Origin: Prochilodus magdalenae
Taxonomy: Eukaryota; Chordata; Actinopteri; Characiformes; Prochilodontidae
Reading direction: 5' to 3'
Assembly: GCA_024036415.1 (NCBI GenBank)
Contig: JAMWET010001220.1
Location: 1,612,001-1,676,000 of the forward strand
DNA length: 64,000 bases
Of the stretch, positions 47,901 through 59,100 are shown piece by piece. A program made the position numbers and the translations under genes. Numbering within the stretch: the stretch's first letter is position 1; every line of letters begins with the position of its first letter. The notes under the pieces were generated by a model. It was given only the letters and a program-made list of their open reading frames with translations, was not told the origin of the DNA and searched no databases.

Positions 47901-48238
47901 TGCTATATTTGAGGATATAGTGAGTTGTTGAGGCTTCTGTGTACATTTTTTTTTTTTGGGTGGGGTTAAAAATCTGCTTACAGACCACGAATGGGTGGTC
48001 TGTGCATGTCATCGTCTTTGGTTTCTCTGACTTGCTTGTGTCTATGACTACCTTCTGCAAAGTGTTTCTCATTTCAAAGAGAAATAAGCACTAGACGAAT
48101 ATTTGGACACACTAGACGAATATTTACAAGACCTTTGGTGCTGTGAGACAGGACCAAACTGTTTTAGAGAGCGACCATGAGAACTGAATCTCCAGCTCAG
48201 GCCAGGAACGCACTGTTGCATATCAATGGCCCACACGG
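47901..48238. other. intergenic, nothing recognised
   Basis: May include eroded outer parts of the Tc1-like relic. 'actagacgaatattt' occurs twice, at 48,091-48,105 and 48,110-48,124, as a short direct repeat. Confidence 0.4.
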
Positions 48239-48287
48239 CGAGAGAGAGAGAGAAAGAGAGAGAGAGGGAGGGAGAGAGAGAGGGAGG

Positions 48288-48339
<52 letters not shown>

Positions 48340-48365
48340 GAGAGATAGAGAGAGAGAGATATGGA
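48239..48365. repeat. (AG)n purine microsatellite
   Basis: About 125 bp of AG repeats with GGGAGG and ATAG interruptions. ORFs on both strands through it are artefacts. Confidence 0.97.
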
Positions 48366-48431
48366 GAGAGACTACAAAAAGGGAAGAGTAAAAGACCCCC
48401 TCCTGATGCACGTGCACACACATGTATATAC

Positions 48432-48455
48432 ATACACACACACACACACGCACAG
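48432..48455. repeat. (CA)n tract
   Basis: Short CA repeat ending in CGCACAGG. Confidence 0.85.
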
Positions 48456-48489
48456 GGGGCTGTGAAATATGACAGGCCAACAGAAAAGG

Positions 48490-48612
48490 AGGCGGGGGTT
48501 AGGGAGGCCATATTGTAACAATCTTATTCTGCGGTCATTAATCGTATCCTGCTGCTGCAGCCTCCCCCGGCCATGTGTGCCGCGCGGATGTCAAACACAT
48601 TTCCCTCTCTCT
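48490..48612. promoter_or_regulatory. candidate regulatory element with paired SOX-like site
   Basis: Between two microsatellites lies a complex CpG-bearing stretch. ATTGTAACAAT at 48,512-48,522 is an inverted pair of SOX half sites around one base. GCGGTCATTAATCG and a run GCCGCGCGGATG follow. The CpGs and homeodomain word suggest an enhancer core. Not tested by alignment. Confidence 0.3.
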
Positions 48613-48644
48613 CCAGGCATGCTACAGCCAAACGCTGCTCACTC

Positions 48645-48705
48645 ACATACACATACACACACACACACATACACACACAAACACACACACACACACACAC
48701 ACACA
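48645..48705. repeat. (CA)n microsatellite
   Basis: About 60 bp of CA repeat with TACA and AACA interruptions. Confidence 0.95.
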
Positions 48706-49744
48706 GCACTTGCACTGCAACGTTGCAAACTGACCACTTAGAGTGGTCACACAACCACACACAGATCAGTCTTGTGGGGCACTGTAGCAATGTCCCCCCT
48801 CTTTCCCACTTTCCTGCAGACTCACTCTCTACTGCTCCTGAATTAAAGACTGGTTCCCATAGCTGACGCATTACACAGCATTTGACCATTGAAAGAACTA
48901 ATTATACCCTCCAAATAGAAAGCAATAGTAGCACATGTAGAATGCTGACTCATTACAGGAGAACTTGTGTTGCAAAATGCAGAGTATCATTGTGTCCGGT
49001 TTCATTTCTGCATGGCCTTCACATTCTTCCTTGATGCAAGTCTCCTTCCTTTTTGTTAATCTTTTCAAAAAAAGAATAAGAAAGGAAATAAAGTGTAATT
49101 GCTGCTTGAATGAAGGCTGCTTGAATTCCAGGGCACCTTACTGATACACTGTCAAGTTCTCATATCTTCAAAGTTTCATGACTTTGTTGAGTGATCTGTT
49201 AAATTGCAATTCTGACCTGGAAAAAAAGGGCATCTCCTGATAAGCATTCCTGTGTCAGAAGCACAGTGGTCACCCTATAAGGAACTGAAAAAACATGTGC
49301 CCATTTGCATGGAACCATCCTCACGAACATTAGCGTGTGATATACCTACATACAACCACATACAGACCTAGGCAATAGTGTTTGGCCACCTAAGCATGTC
49401 ATTTACAAGCATTCTTCTCAGAGTGTGTTATTACTTACATTTCATTAGAATTTATGCAAATGCAAAACAAAGTTACAAGAATTTCTTATTGATAAGTATT
49501 TGACAAACGTACGTGCTAGTTTGAAGAGAGGTTCCAGACTGTTTGTTCCAGACTCCTGAGCCCCTCTAGCCATTACATGGATTTTAAATGCCATCACCAG
49601 CACATTTTCATTAAATAAGCCAGGTTTCATTAAATAAATGAATGAACAATAATAGGTACTGGATGTAATGCCTGCTGCTCACTTGCATATTCACTGTTGC
49701 ACACTATACGTTTTCCACCCCCTTAAGTATTATTGTAAATTCTA
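48706..49744. other. intergenic, nothing recognised
   Basis: AT-rich non-coding sequence. Confidence 0.45.
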
Positions 49745-49746
49745 TA

Positions 49747-49834
<88 letters not shown>
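49745..49834. repeat. (TG)n(TA)n compound microsatellite
   Basis: About 22 bp of TG followed by about 65 bp of TA. Confidence 0.97.
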
Positions 49835-49839
<5 letters not shown>

Positions 49840-51193
49840 CATATTTTTCTCTATTGTATTTTACATATTCTATCTTTACATTATCTTATTGCTTTATGTG
49901 AGTGGGCAGTTGTCAAAGCATTTCATATACCATGTATACATTATTTTTACACAAATAAGCTTTGATTTGATTTGTGTGATATCCTTTATTAATACCTGCA
50001 TTCCACAATGAGTAGTTTTGAAAATGTTAAACAGATGCAGTGACATATGTAAATTGGCCATGTCCTCATTAATATGTATTAATAATTGTATTTATTTTAA
50101 TGTTTGAACTTTTGTCTTAGCAAATACATTTACTGGCCAGGTAAATAACATTAAAATGTATGAGGTGCTGTTTGTACACACTGTTCTCACTAAATAAATT
50201 GGTAAATCAATGGAAACTAATTAATCCAGCCATATGTTATCTGAACCAACATAAATGACATAAATATGAGTAGTGAAACAGAAACAAACAGTGTCCATTC
50301 TATTTTTATTCTGAATTTTAATAGTAGGTTGGCAGAACAATAATCTATGTTGTACCTTCTGTTGATATTTCAAGTTCAGAGAGCTGAATTCATATGTACG
50401 ACGACTGAACTAACATTATCAACAGAATGTAAAGAAATGGTGGTTTTAATGGTCTTCTAAATCATCTTCTAAGACGTCTTGTAATATCATGTTGTATCTG
50501 AAGAGGTATTAAGGAGTCACTGTAGTGTCGGTCTCCCATTAATCCTACAAAAAGGATGAAGAAGAAGTACTGTCTACTCAGCAACAGAGCACATTTGAAA
50601 ACAAAGAAAGGAGGTGGCAAAACTAGCAGCAAAACACGAGTTAACACTGGCATTTTTTCCACCGCTGTAGACACCGCTCTTGCCAAATGAGCGAGGATGA
50701 GTACTTGCAATGATTCTGGCAATGACTGGCAAGTAAACAGGGTATGGGGTGAAAGGGGAAGAAAAAGAACTGTGTAGAGAATTAATTCACCTGATTGTGA
50801 CAGCTCCTTTAGGCACCCAGGTTACATACTTTTTAGGTTGTAAACTCTAGAATTATTTTTTACAGCACATGGCAGACATATAGGCTCCTCTTACTGTAAT
50901 CTTTGGCAGGTCTAGATGTCACTCTGTGTTAAACCATCCCCAGAGGCTGTACTTTAAACTAGTTATGTTGTTATGTATATAAAATGATTCTATTCTATGT
51001 TACAGCGATCAGTACTCACAAAAACACATGAGACAGGTTCCTCTTAGGGTACAAAGCAGTTTTCCTGAGGAAATCTTGGGAAGTATCTGTTTGTTTGCTA
51101 TCAATATCAAAATCATAGAATCTGTCACAATAGGAATATAAGAAATAAACATGTTCTGCTACAAGCTGTTCGTCTTGTCTCATGTTAAAATGT
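49835..51193. other. intergenic, nothing recognised
   Basis: AT-rich non-coding sequence. A - strand ORF at 50,462-50,722 has no family features. Confidence 0.45.
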
Positions 51194-51585
51194 CCCAGCT
51201 AGGAAAGATTTGTTCTTAAAGCATTCTGAGAACATACAAAGTAATGTTACATTAATGTTTTCAGCTGGAAGTTGTCCTTTGGTTTCCAGAATGTAATTTC
51301 TAGAGTCAGGAGGACATTCTCTAAAACATTCTGTCATCAAACATTTTTTGAATGTTGTGCTGCGAATGAATTCTCTATTCTTTTGTATTCATCCTATGAC
51401 ATAATCTGACCACATCCTCTGAATGTTGCAGGTAAAGCTTTATGTATTAGTTCACATGTAACCTTATAGGAAGATTATTTAAAATGGTAAACATCTTTAA
51501 AACGTTCCTTGAACATTCAACTAAAACACTTCTTTAGAACTTGTAAGTAATGTTAGTCAAAGTTCTGGGTATATTGCTAACTGGG
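51194..51585. mobile_element. probable MITE-like element
   Basis: It starts CCCAGCTAGGAAAG and ends, read on the other strand, CCCAGTTAGCAATA, giving a degenerate terminal inverted repeat of about 12 bp. The interior is full of 'gaacat', 'acgttcc' and 'aatgtt' words, the hallmark of a common fish element. It is about 390 bp with no coding capacity. The target duplication is not evident. Confidence 0.5.
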
Positions 51586-52489
51586 CCAAATTTTGGTACA
51601 CTATTCAAAACACCGGTTCTTGATGGACAGACCAATAGAAATAAACCTGGAACAAACTCTTGCAACATAAATCTATATTAATGTTAAGAATGATTCTTCT
51701 GCTTGCTATGAAGTTGCCCCCCTTCCTGAGCCATGCTGGTGGTCTTCCTCAATGGAGACCTCATGATGTCTCCTCTTATTAGCCTTAACATTTTTCATTT
51801 TGACTGACGGCTGTCAGCGGAGGCAACCGACAGACACCAGAATGGAGGCATCGAGGACTCCATCTTGATCCAATTTTGCTTTGGAAGGTTGGTTAAGGTT
51901 GAGCTACCTCTTCATACAGCTCTCCTGTGAAAGGTCCTAAAACTGTCGACATGTTATTAATCAAAAGCTGTAGGTATGTCCGAGAACATCACAAGGTAGG
52001 ACAGTCACTGGGTCTGACTCTTCCTCATCCTAGTCCACTGTGCGTAGCAAGAGTCAACTCCTCCTCTCAAATTAGCCCATTCTTGTGAGTGCTGCAATGG
52101 CAAGAAAGACTGACTGGTCAGATGATCTTCTGTCATGGGTTTCAGGAAATATACTAAATCCAGATGTCTACAAGAAGCATTCAGACTTTAAATACCTTCC
52201 TGCTGTAGATAAACTACAGTGACAGCAATGAGGTATACAATGCAGTGGATTACATACATGCTCATGTTTGTGTATGCTGCACTAAGTAGATTGGCGGACA
52301 AACAAAATTGAGGACATCTTAAAAGATACTGTACTTGTAGCCCGTGGCATTGCTTTCCTTTATTAATAACATTGCATCAGCCATAGACTCCAAAGTGCAG
52401 GCATTACTATTAAAAGAATAGGAATCGCTTGATGTAAACAGCTTGAGCACCCTCCTGCAGGTTGATTGGCATCTCAAGGCTTTCTGATC
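51586..52489. other. intergenic, nothing recognised
   Basis: Non-coding. A small CpG-bearing patch at 51,800-51,860 could be regulatory. Confidence 0.4.
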
Positions 52490-52910
52490 CCTCTCTTGAC
52501 CTAGGCGCCTGTCAGAAGGAACAGCAGTCAGCTGGATGGCCAGGCTGTGATTGATTGTGGCTCCCCAGCTGGTGGTAAGCAGGTCCCATCCATCATTGAA
52601 TCATCCGGATAGTCTGCACTGTGGGAGGGCCTACCAAGAAACACCTACCTAGGGGAGTCAGCCTAGCAGGCCCCGCAGCCATATAACCTGCTTGGGTTCA
52701 CTCTGTCCTCATCTACATGTCTGCAGACCTACTAGAGACTGCGTGGTAGGATTAAATCTCAGCTGGCTCGGAAATGTGGGAGCGGAACCGATGGCCTCAT
52801 GCTTGTCTCCCTGCACTGCGCTGCTGAGGAATCCGTCTTTTAATTGCAGACAAAAGCCTAATTGCTCAGTTTTAGAGTTGGGATAATGAGTTAATCTCTA
52901 GCCAACCACG
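52490..52910. promoter_or_regulatory. candidate conserved non-coding element
   Basis: Contains GGCTGTGATTGATTGTGGC (PBX/HNF1-like plus ATTGT), CATCATTGAATCATCCGG, TCTTTTAATTGCAGACAAAAGCCTAATTGC and GATAATGAGTTAATC. Dense homeodomain and SOX-like words without tandem repeats. Enhancer status is inferred. Confidence 0.3.
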
Positions 52911-53479
52911 CGTACCAAGCACAGAGCTACAGTAATTACATCACCACTTGTTAACCCTTCACATGCTCTGGCTACATCTCTCCCTCTCCTCTGACCTCCT
53001 CTCAGCTCCTCTCCTCTACCAGTGCTGTTCCTCTCCTCCCCTTGTCTATCCTCTCTCAATCTTTTTCCTAACACTCGTCCCTCCCTATTCATGGGTGTGA
53101 CCCTACTTGCTTTCTTTTGTGTCCTGCCTTCAGGTCACTCCTCATTCACTTGAGCTACATGGCTGCTGGTTTGATAGAAAGGCTGATATTCACTGGGGTT
53201 CTAAGTGGTTGCAGTTGCTACAGCAGGGGCACTTTTATCCAGTACACTTTAACATAAACTATGCAGTGATGTGGCCAGAGTGTGGACACTGCAGCATGCA
53301 TCTTCTAGCCCAAAACAGCTGTAAAAGTGAGAGTGATATTTTAGAAGAGCAACTTAATGTACTGATGGCCAAAAAGATAGAATGTGAGAAGGCAAGGTGG
53401 ACATCTTACCCCCACCCCCAAATCCTCCAACCTCAATTGCCCCAAGTAGGATGTCACACCATCCAACTCTGAGTTGATC
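52911..53479. other. intergenic, CT-rich then unremarkable
   Basis: A pyrimidine-rich patch (TCTCCTCT words) at 52,970-53,060. The 121-codon + strand ORF at 53,107-53,472 shows no family features and has no conserved-looking splice context. Confidence 0.4.
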
Positions 53480-54230
53480 TCTTCCATATGGACCTGGCCT
53501 TCAGCCGGCTCCGTTTACACCCCCTTATCCGTTAAACGTGCTTCAATGCGCATTTTTTCTCCTCCTCGCTGCCATGTTGAGCTGGCAAAAGTGGCAAAGG
53601 GTTTACCCCCACGGAGCGGAGATGGGTTAGCAGGGGTGCCGGCTCTGGCTTCCACCTTTCGTGACAAACACACACCTATACAGCAAAGCCATCATATTTT
53701 CATAATTGCTAAAGGCACCTGGCATCGTGTCTGAGTCAACACTTTTCGCCTGGCAGCCAATGAAGAGCCGGGCTTGTGTCTGCAGAGTCTCAAAACTGTT
53801 TTTTCTCCTGTTTGCAATTGCTAAATTGCCAGGCGGATCGACGGAAGAGTGGCACCTTTCAGCAAAATGAGCCCCTTTGAGTCCAAAATGCTCAGAGGAA
53901 TGTGGCGGGGTTTGTTTTCACAAGGGCTTCAAGTTTTTAAGTGTTAATTTCGGGCTGAAGAAGGAGATGTTTGCAAACTGGCCGGTGCTGCTAAACTTCG
54001 GAGGCGTCATACGCACAAGTTCTGAAAAGGTGTGAAGTTTGAGAGCGGTCATTAGAAATGAATTAATAACATGAGCCAAGACGGACGGGGGAGTAGCTTG
54101 GGATATCGAGTACAGCACTCCAGGCAAAGTCATTTACTATGGATACAGTCAAAATCACTTTGGTAAGAGCTTCCTGACATCAATGACTGGTGTTCTTTTC
54201 TCCCTCACAGATTACCCATCAATGGACCAC
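53480..54230. promoter_or_regulatory. candidate conserved non-coding element, large
   Basis: A 750 bp low-repeat block with regularly retained CpGs and many plausible sites: GTTAAACGTGC, TGAGTCAACAC, AGCCAATGAAG (CCAAT), TTTGCAATTGCTAAATTGCC, GTCATACGCAC and AAATGAATTAATAAC. No frame is open across it. It lies about 24 kb downstream of the sox9 stop. By composition it is the largest enhancer-like block in the downstream half. Inference only. Confidence 0.36.
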
Positions 54231-56524
54231 TATGCTCTCAAACATTCCTCCAGGTATGAAACCAGGTGAAACATTACACCAGGCTCTGCTTTTGTACCGT
54301 TAACCATCCGCTATTGACAAGATCAATTCAAGTAACCTCTGGAATGCAAATAGATCCTGGCGAGGAGGCCAGTATTGCAGTACCTGCTGCGAAAGCCCTC
54401 GTTTGGGTTTCAGGCTATTCAGGCCATGGTCAGAGAGAGTGATACATCCTGCCTTCCTCTCTCACTGATGACCTACTGTGCAAGTGTTTAAGATGAACTT
54501 TGGAGATGTGGACCACACCCAGATAATGACATCAAGCTTCTGAATCTTTCCCATACGGGCCCCTGATTATGGACACAATAACAAACAGGCAAATCCAAGT
54601 TGTATACACAGCATGGCAATGATTAGAGGGCTTTGGAAATGGATCTGCTCCTCATGTTGTCTGAAATGCTATATAATCTATTACAGATACAGAGAGAGTG
54701 TGGAGGGAGAAGAAATCAGTTTGCGCGTACTGTTGTGAACAGGGACGTTGGAAGGTGTTTTGAGTGCTGAAATTTTTAAGCAAATACGCAAAGTTTACTG
54801 TGATGTTGTACAAAAATATGTAGGTTGTTCTTCATTTGAATTTGCTGGAGAATTCCATCAGAGAGAATGTTTCAGTATGCTTTCGCATGTAAAGAGATAA
54901 TAACATAACCATAGAAATGACACAAAACTCCTGACCCACAGCAGAGTGGCACCCTATCAGGTTGCTGATAAGTGGCACAGCAATGAACTGTGTCATGCCC
55001 ATAGTGAAAGAAAATATTATTGACATACAATGGGTAAATAAGTATCCAAAACATGGGACATTATCATTTTAAATGAGTTTCTTAGGTTTTATAAACACAA
55101 ATATTAGGATGTGAATATGGCCTAATATATATTATGGCTAATCTGGCATTAAATTAAATAATACATTTTCTTCTAAATCGTTTTGAAGATGCAGTAATTT
55201 TTCTGAATGCCAAAATGCCGTCTAACATGATTCCTGTTTCAGGCAAGCATCCAAAGAAATAAATTAATCTCACGCCAAAAGATTGGTCAGCCTTTGTTAC
55301 TTTGTTTGCTGGAACCCCGTTTCACATACATGTGTATTCAGCAGACATATACATGCTGTAGATTACATTTATAATTTTGGTTATTTATACACAGAGTCAA
55401 CCAAAACTGTATTTTGAGTAAAATCTGTAGTATCCATATGCCTGCATGACACTTGTGCTTGTGAATGGGGAGTTGGATGTGCGAGTAAAGCAGTAGTATT
55501 GTAGTTAAAGCTGTCAAGACTGAGATCTGAACACATCAAGCCCGAGTCAGGATCAGGACTTGGTAGTAGTCATGTCAGAATCACAACCTGGAGTGATGAG
55601 GCAAAGACAAGACCGGCACTGTGAATTTATTCCACAACCAGTCTGGAGACAGGACCCAAGTACTACAACAAACAGTGCATATCTTCTCCACCCCAAAATA
55701 GGCAAGCATAAGTCTTTACTATGTTTAATTTACTTTTAAGTTCAGTTAATTTTTCCATTATTCATTTTTACAGTTGTGGTTATACAGTCCTAAAATCTGG
55801 GGATGCTGCAGCCCCCTCAGCACCCCTATTCCACACGCTTTGTGGAGAATAAAAAAAAGATACAGTAAAAGTGATACTGCAGAGGAGGTGTGAGCCCAGT
55901 AAGACAGCTTGGAGGAAAGTGTAAGAGCATGCGATGGTAAAGATAGAAAGCACTGGATAAAATTATACCTTGATTATGTTGCTTTCTACATAACTGCAAA
56001 AGCGTGCACTGATCAGCAGGGCCGATTGAGACACACATTCCTGCTGTGGTCTGAAGCCCCTGGTTTCCCCCACATTGGGGGGTTTTCTTATCCTGTTAGA
56101 ATCAGCCCCCTGCATCCAAGACACTCGCTTTTGACACATCCCAGCCCATTCCATTCTAGACACACATCACTGCCCCACTAAATGCTGACAATCCCTGACA
56201 AATGGACCGCGCAGCACTACATGTGACAGTTGTCCTGGGAGTCGGTGGGTGGTTGCAGGGGGCGGGGTCTGTGGAGAAGTAAGGCGCCTTGGCTGACACA
56301 GGTGGCTGAAAATCAATACGGATCCGGTCTGTGATTGGAGCTGACAGGGTAGGGGGCACTGGAGTGTGGGAATCCATGGCAGCGCCACACACCACTAAAT
56401 TGGATGATGGAGGGCAGGGAGGAGTGTGTGTAAATGGAAGTGGGGTGGGGGTGGAGGTTGAGGAAAAAAGACAAAACTGAGGAGGGTGCCTTTAACACAT
56501 ACAATATCTAACTGACATCTATCT
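54231..56524. other. intergenic, nothing recognised
   Basis: About 2.3 kb of AT-rich non-coding sequence, becoming GC-richer at 56,000-56,460. The ORFs there overlap in several frames and are not family-like. Confidence 0.45.
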
Positions 56525-56602
56525 CATTCATTCATTTGTTCATTCGTTCATTCATTCATTCATTCATTCATTCATTCATTCATTCATTCATTCATTCATT
56601 CT
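56525..56602. repeat. (ATTC)n microsatellite
   Basis: About 19 units of ATTC with a few TTGT and TTCG variants at the left end. Confidence 0.97.
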
Positions 56603-58285
56603 TTATTTTTGTCTGCCAAGCTTAGACTATTTATTTACATCATTAAAGCGGTGTTATGATCAGCATCCTAAAGAGTGAAACCTCATTAAGGCTGAGACCC
56701 ACATAAAAAGAGTGTAATGCAAAAAAAGGTCAAACTAATCTCTCTTTCACCAACACTGGTATTAGGGAACACATTACTATCAGGTCTGCTACAAAGACAA
56801 ATAAACCCAGTAGAGAAAAATATACTGACTAGAACTAATTGTACTTAACTGTACTAGACTCACTTAGATTCACCTAAATGTACATATTAAAGTAAATTTC
56901 TAGTACATAAAAATATACTTATATATGTGCTTAATTAGTATACTTCTGTTAGGTACACTACAGTACTACTGAGGTAAAATGTACTTGTAATTTTTACACT
57001 TGTAATATACACATTTTTTATTCAGCACATAAAACAATAGTGTACTAAAAATGTACACTAAATTGGTATTAAAGTTCATTTCTAGAACGTTAAAATATAC
57101 TCCTAGTAATACAATACTAGTAATACAAAAAAGTAATACTATAGCCTAGTAAAAAGAAGCATTTCTTCTCAATTATTCTCAATCATTATTTACAAAGACA
57201 TTATTGATTGGTTATTGTAGTAAAATGCATTACTAGTCAATTATTAGTAAATAACAGTGTTTATTTAAGAGACACACACACATGTACTGTGCAGCCCTAC
57301 ATTACTAATCAAACAATCCTGATAAAAAATAATAATAGTAATAATAACACTAAAGAAGAAAACGAAGAAGAAGAAGAGGAAGAAGAAGATGAAGAACAGA
57401 GTGGCATGTTCTCATTGTAAAGTCTATTGCTTGGTCAGTCCCACTGTATCCAGAAGCGCCAGTCATTTTGATTGGAGTGAGTTTAATCCAGTATGCAGTG
57501 ATGCAAGGAAACTGCTTGTTGTTAATATGAAACATTCAGCAACATTTATATCCAGCTGCATTTTAATGTCCAGCTAACTGTCACAAAATGAATTATGACA
57601 AATAGCTGGACATTACAAGTTGTTTTACGAGCTACTCTCTTGATAAAAGAAAAACTTGAAAACCAAGTGATGGTTAGATTTATTTCACTTGATGTTTACA
57701 TTTAATTTGCTTGTGGTTTATATTTCTCATACTCGCTGATTGGTACAATTGCTCTACCTCATGATGTTTACATACTCGCTCATTTCTACCATCACTTCGC
57801 ATAATGCAAGATTTTACTTAATCCAAGAACCCTTCATTTTTTATTGGTGTACTTGGAGAGACTTTGAAACGTTGCAGTTCCTGGGGTAAACATGGCTGGT
57901 GAAAAGCACATCAGTGAGAGCACACTGAGAATTCCAGCCCATTGGCAGGACTGTAACTGAACTAAATAAACTGAAACAGAATCGACCCTAATCTTGCTTA
58001 TCAGAAGGCTGTGCGGGGATATATACAGTCCAATATTTATACGTTTTTAATTATTTTTTCAAAAGGAAGTCTAAATGTTTGCAAGTTTCTGAGGGTTCTA
58101 AAACTTGCTTCATAGCCAATAATTTCCTTGTTTGCAATGGCAGGTCTCAGAGTGGAGTTCAGTTGAGTTCTGCTAGTCTCTTCTAAGACATCTCATTCCG
58201 GTAAACTTACCTGTTAAAGAGTTTTGAGTTTGTGTAGCATGCTTATGAATTATAACTCATATAAACATACTATCAGTACACCAGG
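56603..58285. other. intergenic, AT-rich, with repeat-like text
   Basis: Between 56,830 and 57,130 words such as 'gtacact', 'agtgtact' and 'tactagt' recur, suggesting an old transposon remnant. A (AAT)n(GAA)n tract lies at 57,325-57,395. No gene seen. Confidence 0.45.
57325..57395. repeat. (AAT)n(GAA)n compound tract
   Basis: AATAATAGTAATAATAAC followed by GAAGAAGAAGAGGAAGAAG-type purines. The glutamate-rich ORF is an artefact. Confidence 0.85.
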
Positions 58286-58612
58286 TAATGCCACTCCACT
58301 GCTGCTCTCCTTCAGTTGGTTTCCTGTAGCTGTCCACATCAGATTTAAAACTCTGATGCTCACCTACAAAGCCAAGAATGGACCAGCCCCTCTCTACCTT
58401 AAGGCAAGGGTTAGGGTTAGAGTCTGTCTGTCCCCAAGCCCTTCAAGCTTCAAGTACAGCTCGACTTGACCCACCATCCCTGAAGATGCATGGAGGACAA
58501 GCGTCCAGACTCTTATCTGTCCTGGCTCCCAGATGGCTGTCTATACAAACACTTGAGTCTCTTGTGGTCTTTAAGCGCTGACTAAAGACTCATCTCTTTA
58601 TATATTCTTCTA
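58286..58612 (+). mobile_element. 3' end of a LINE reverse-transcriptase ORF
   Basis: The + strand reads SFSWFPVAVHIRFKTLMLTY then KAKNGPAPLYL, the familiar L-WLPV--RI-FK-L-LTYKA-NG-AP-YL block at the C-terminal end of fish non-LTR retrotransposon proteins. After a frameshift near 58,460, another frame reads STARLDPPSL, RLLSVLAPRW and ESLVVFKR, matching the closing block that normally continues to a KTHLF motif (here LKTHLF, after a stop). It is 5'-truncated, frameshifted and inactive. The clade (L2/Rex1/CR1-type) was not resolved. Confidence 0.75.
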
Positions 58613-58689
58613 ATTCTATCTAGGTATGAGATCTGGCCTGGGACTGCTAGGTAGTGCACAATTCAATCCAATTAAACTTTGTCATCCTA

Positions 58690-58716
58690 AGACTGAAATG
58701 AGAGAGAGGGATGTAA

Positions 58717-58757
<41 letters not shown>

Positions 58758-59100
58758 TAGTGAGGTAGAAGGAGAGGGCAAGTTAGAGGTAGAGAGATGA
58801 ATCGAAACAGATATTGAGGTAGATGAAAAGGGAGATGTAACGTGGTTTGAGAGAGAAGTAGAGGTAGAGAGGTATATGGTAAGGCAAAGAGAGATAGACA
58901 TTTAGAGAGAGGCGTACTGAGATAGGTAAAAAGAACGGTAGAAAGAGGGAGAGGGTGTAGAGTGAGTTGGGTAATGAGAAGGAGAAGGGTATAGAGGGAG
59001 GTAGAGAGTGAAAAAAAAAGAGAAAGATACAGAGATAGAGAGAGGTAGAAAGGTAGAGATACAAATTCACAGAGAAGGTAGAAAGAGGGAGTATTTGTAT
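58690..59100. repeat. long purine-rich (AG/AGGTAG) tract
   Basis: A (AG)n core at 58,720-58,752 is followed by about 340 bp of almost pure purines with recurring GGTAGA/GAGGTAG units. The opposite-strand ORFs (Ser/Leu/Phe-rich) are artefacts. The strand asymmetry could support triplex (H-DNA) formation. Confidence 0.8.

Noticed and set aside
48177..48518. Arg-Glu and Ser-Leu rich ORFs on both strands
   Set aside because: Produced by the (AG)n microsatellite.
49748..50011. Tyr-Ile rich ORFs
   Set aside because: Produced by the (TG)n(TA)n repeat, as are those at 7.2-7.5, 8.7 and 15.5-15.9 kb.
53107..53472. 121-codon + strand ORF
   Set aside because: No recognisable domain or splice context. 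The length is within chance expectation for a 64 kb window.
58406..58420. GGGTTAGGGTTAG as an interstitial telomere repeat
   Set aside because: Only two units, inside a decayed LINE; more likely slippage than telomeric sequence.
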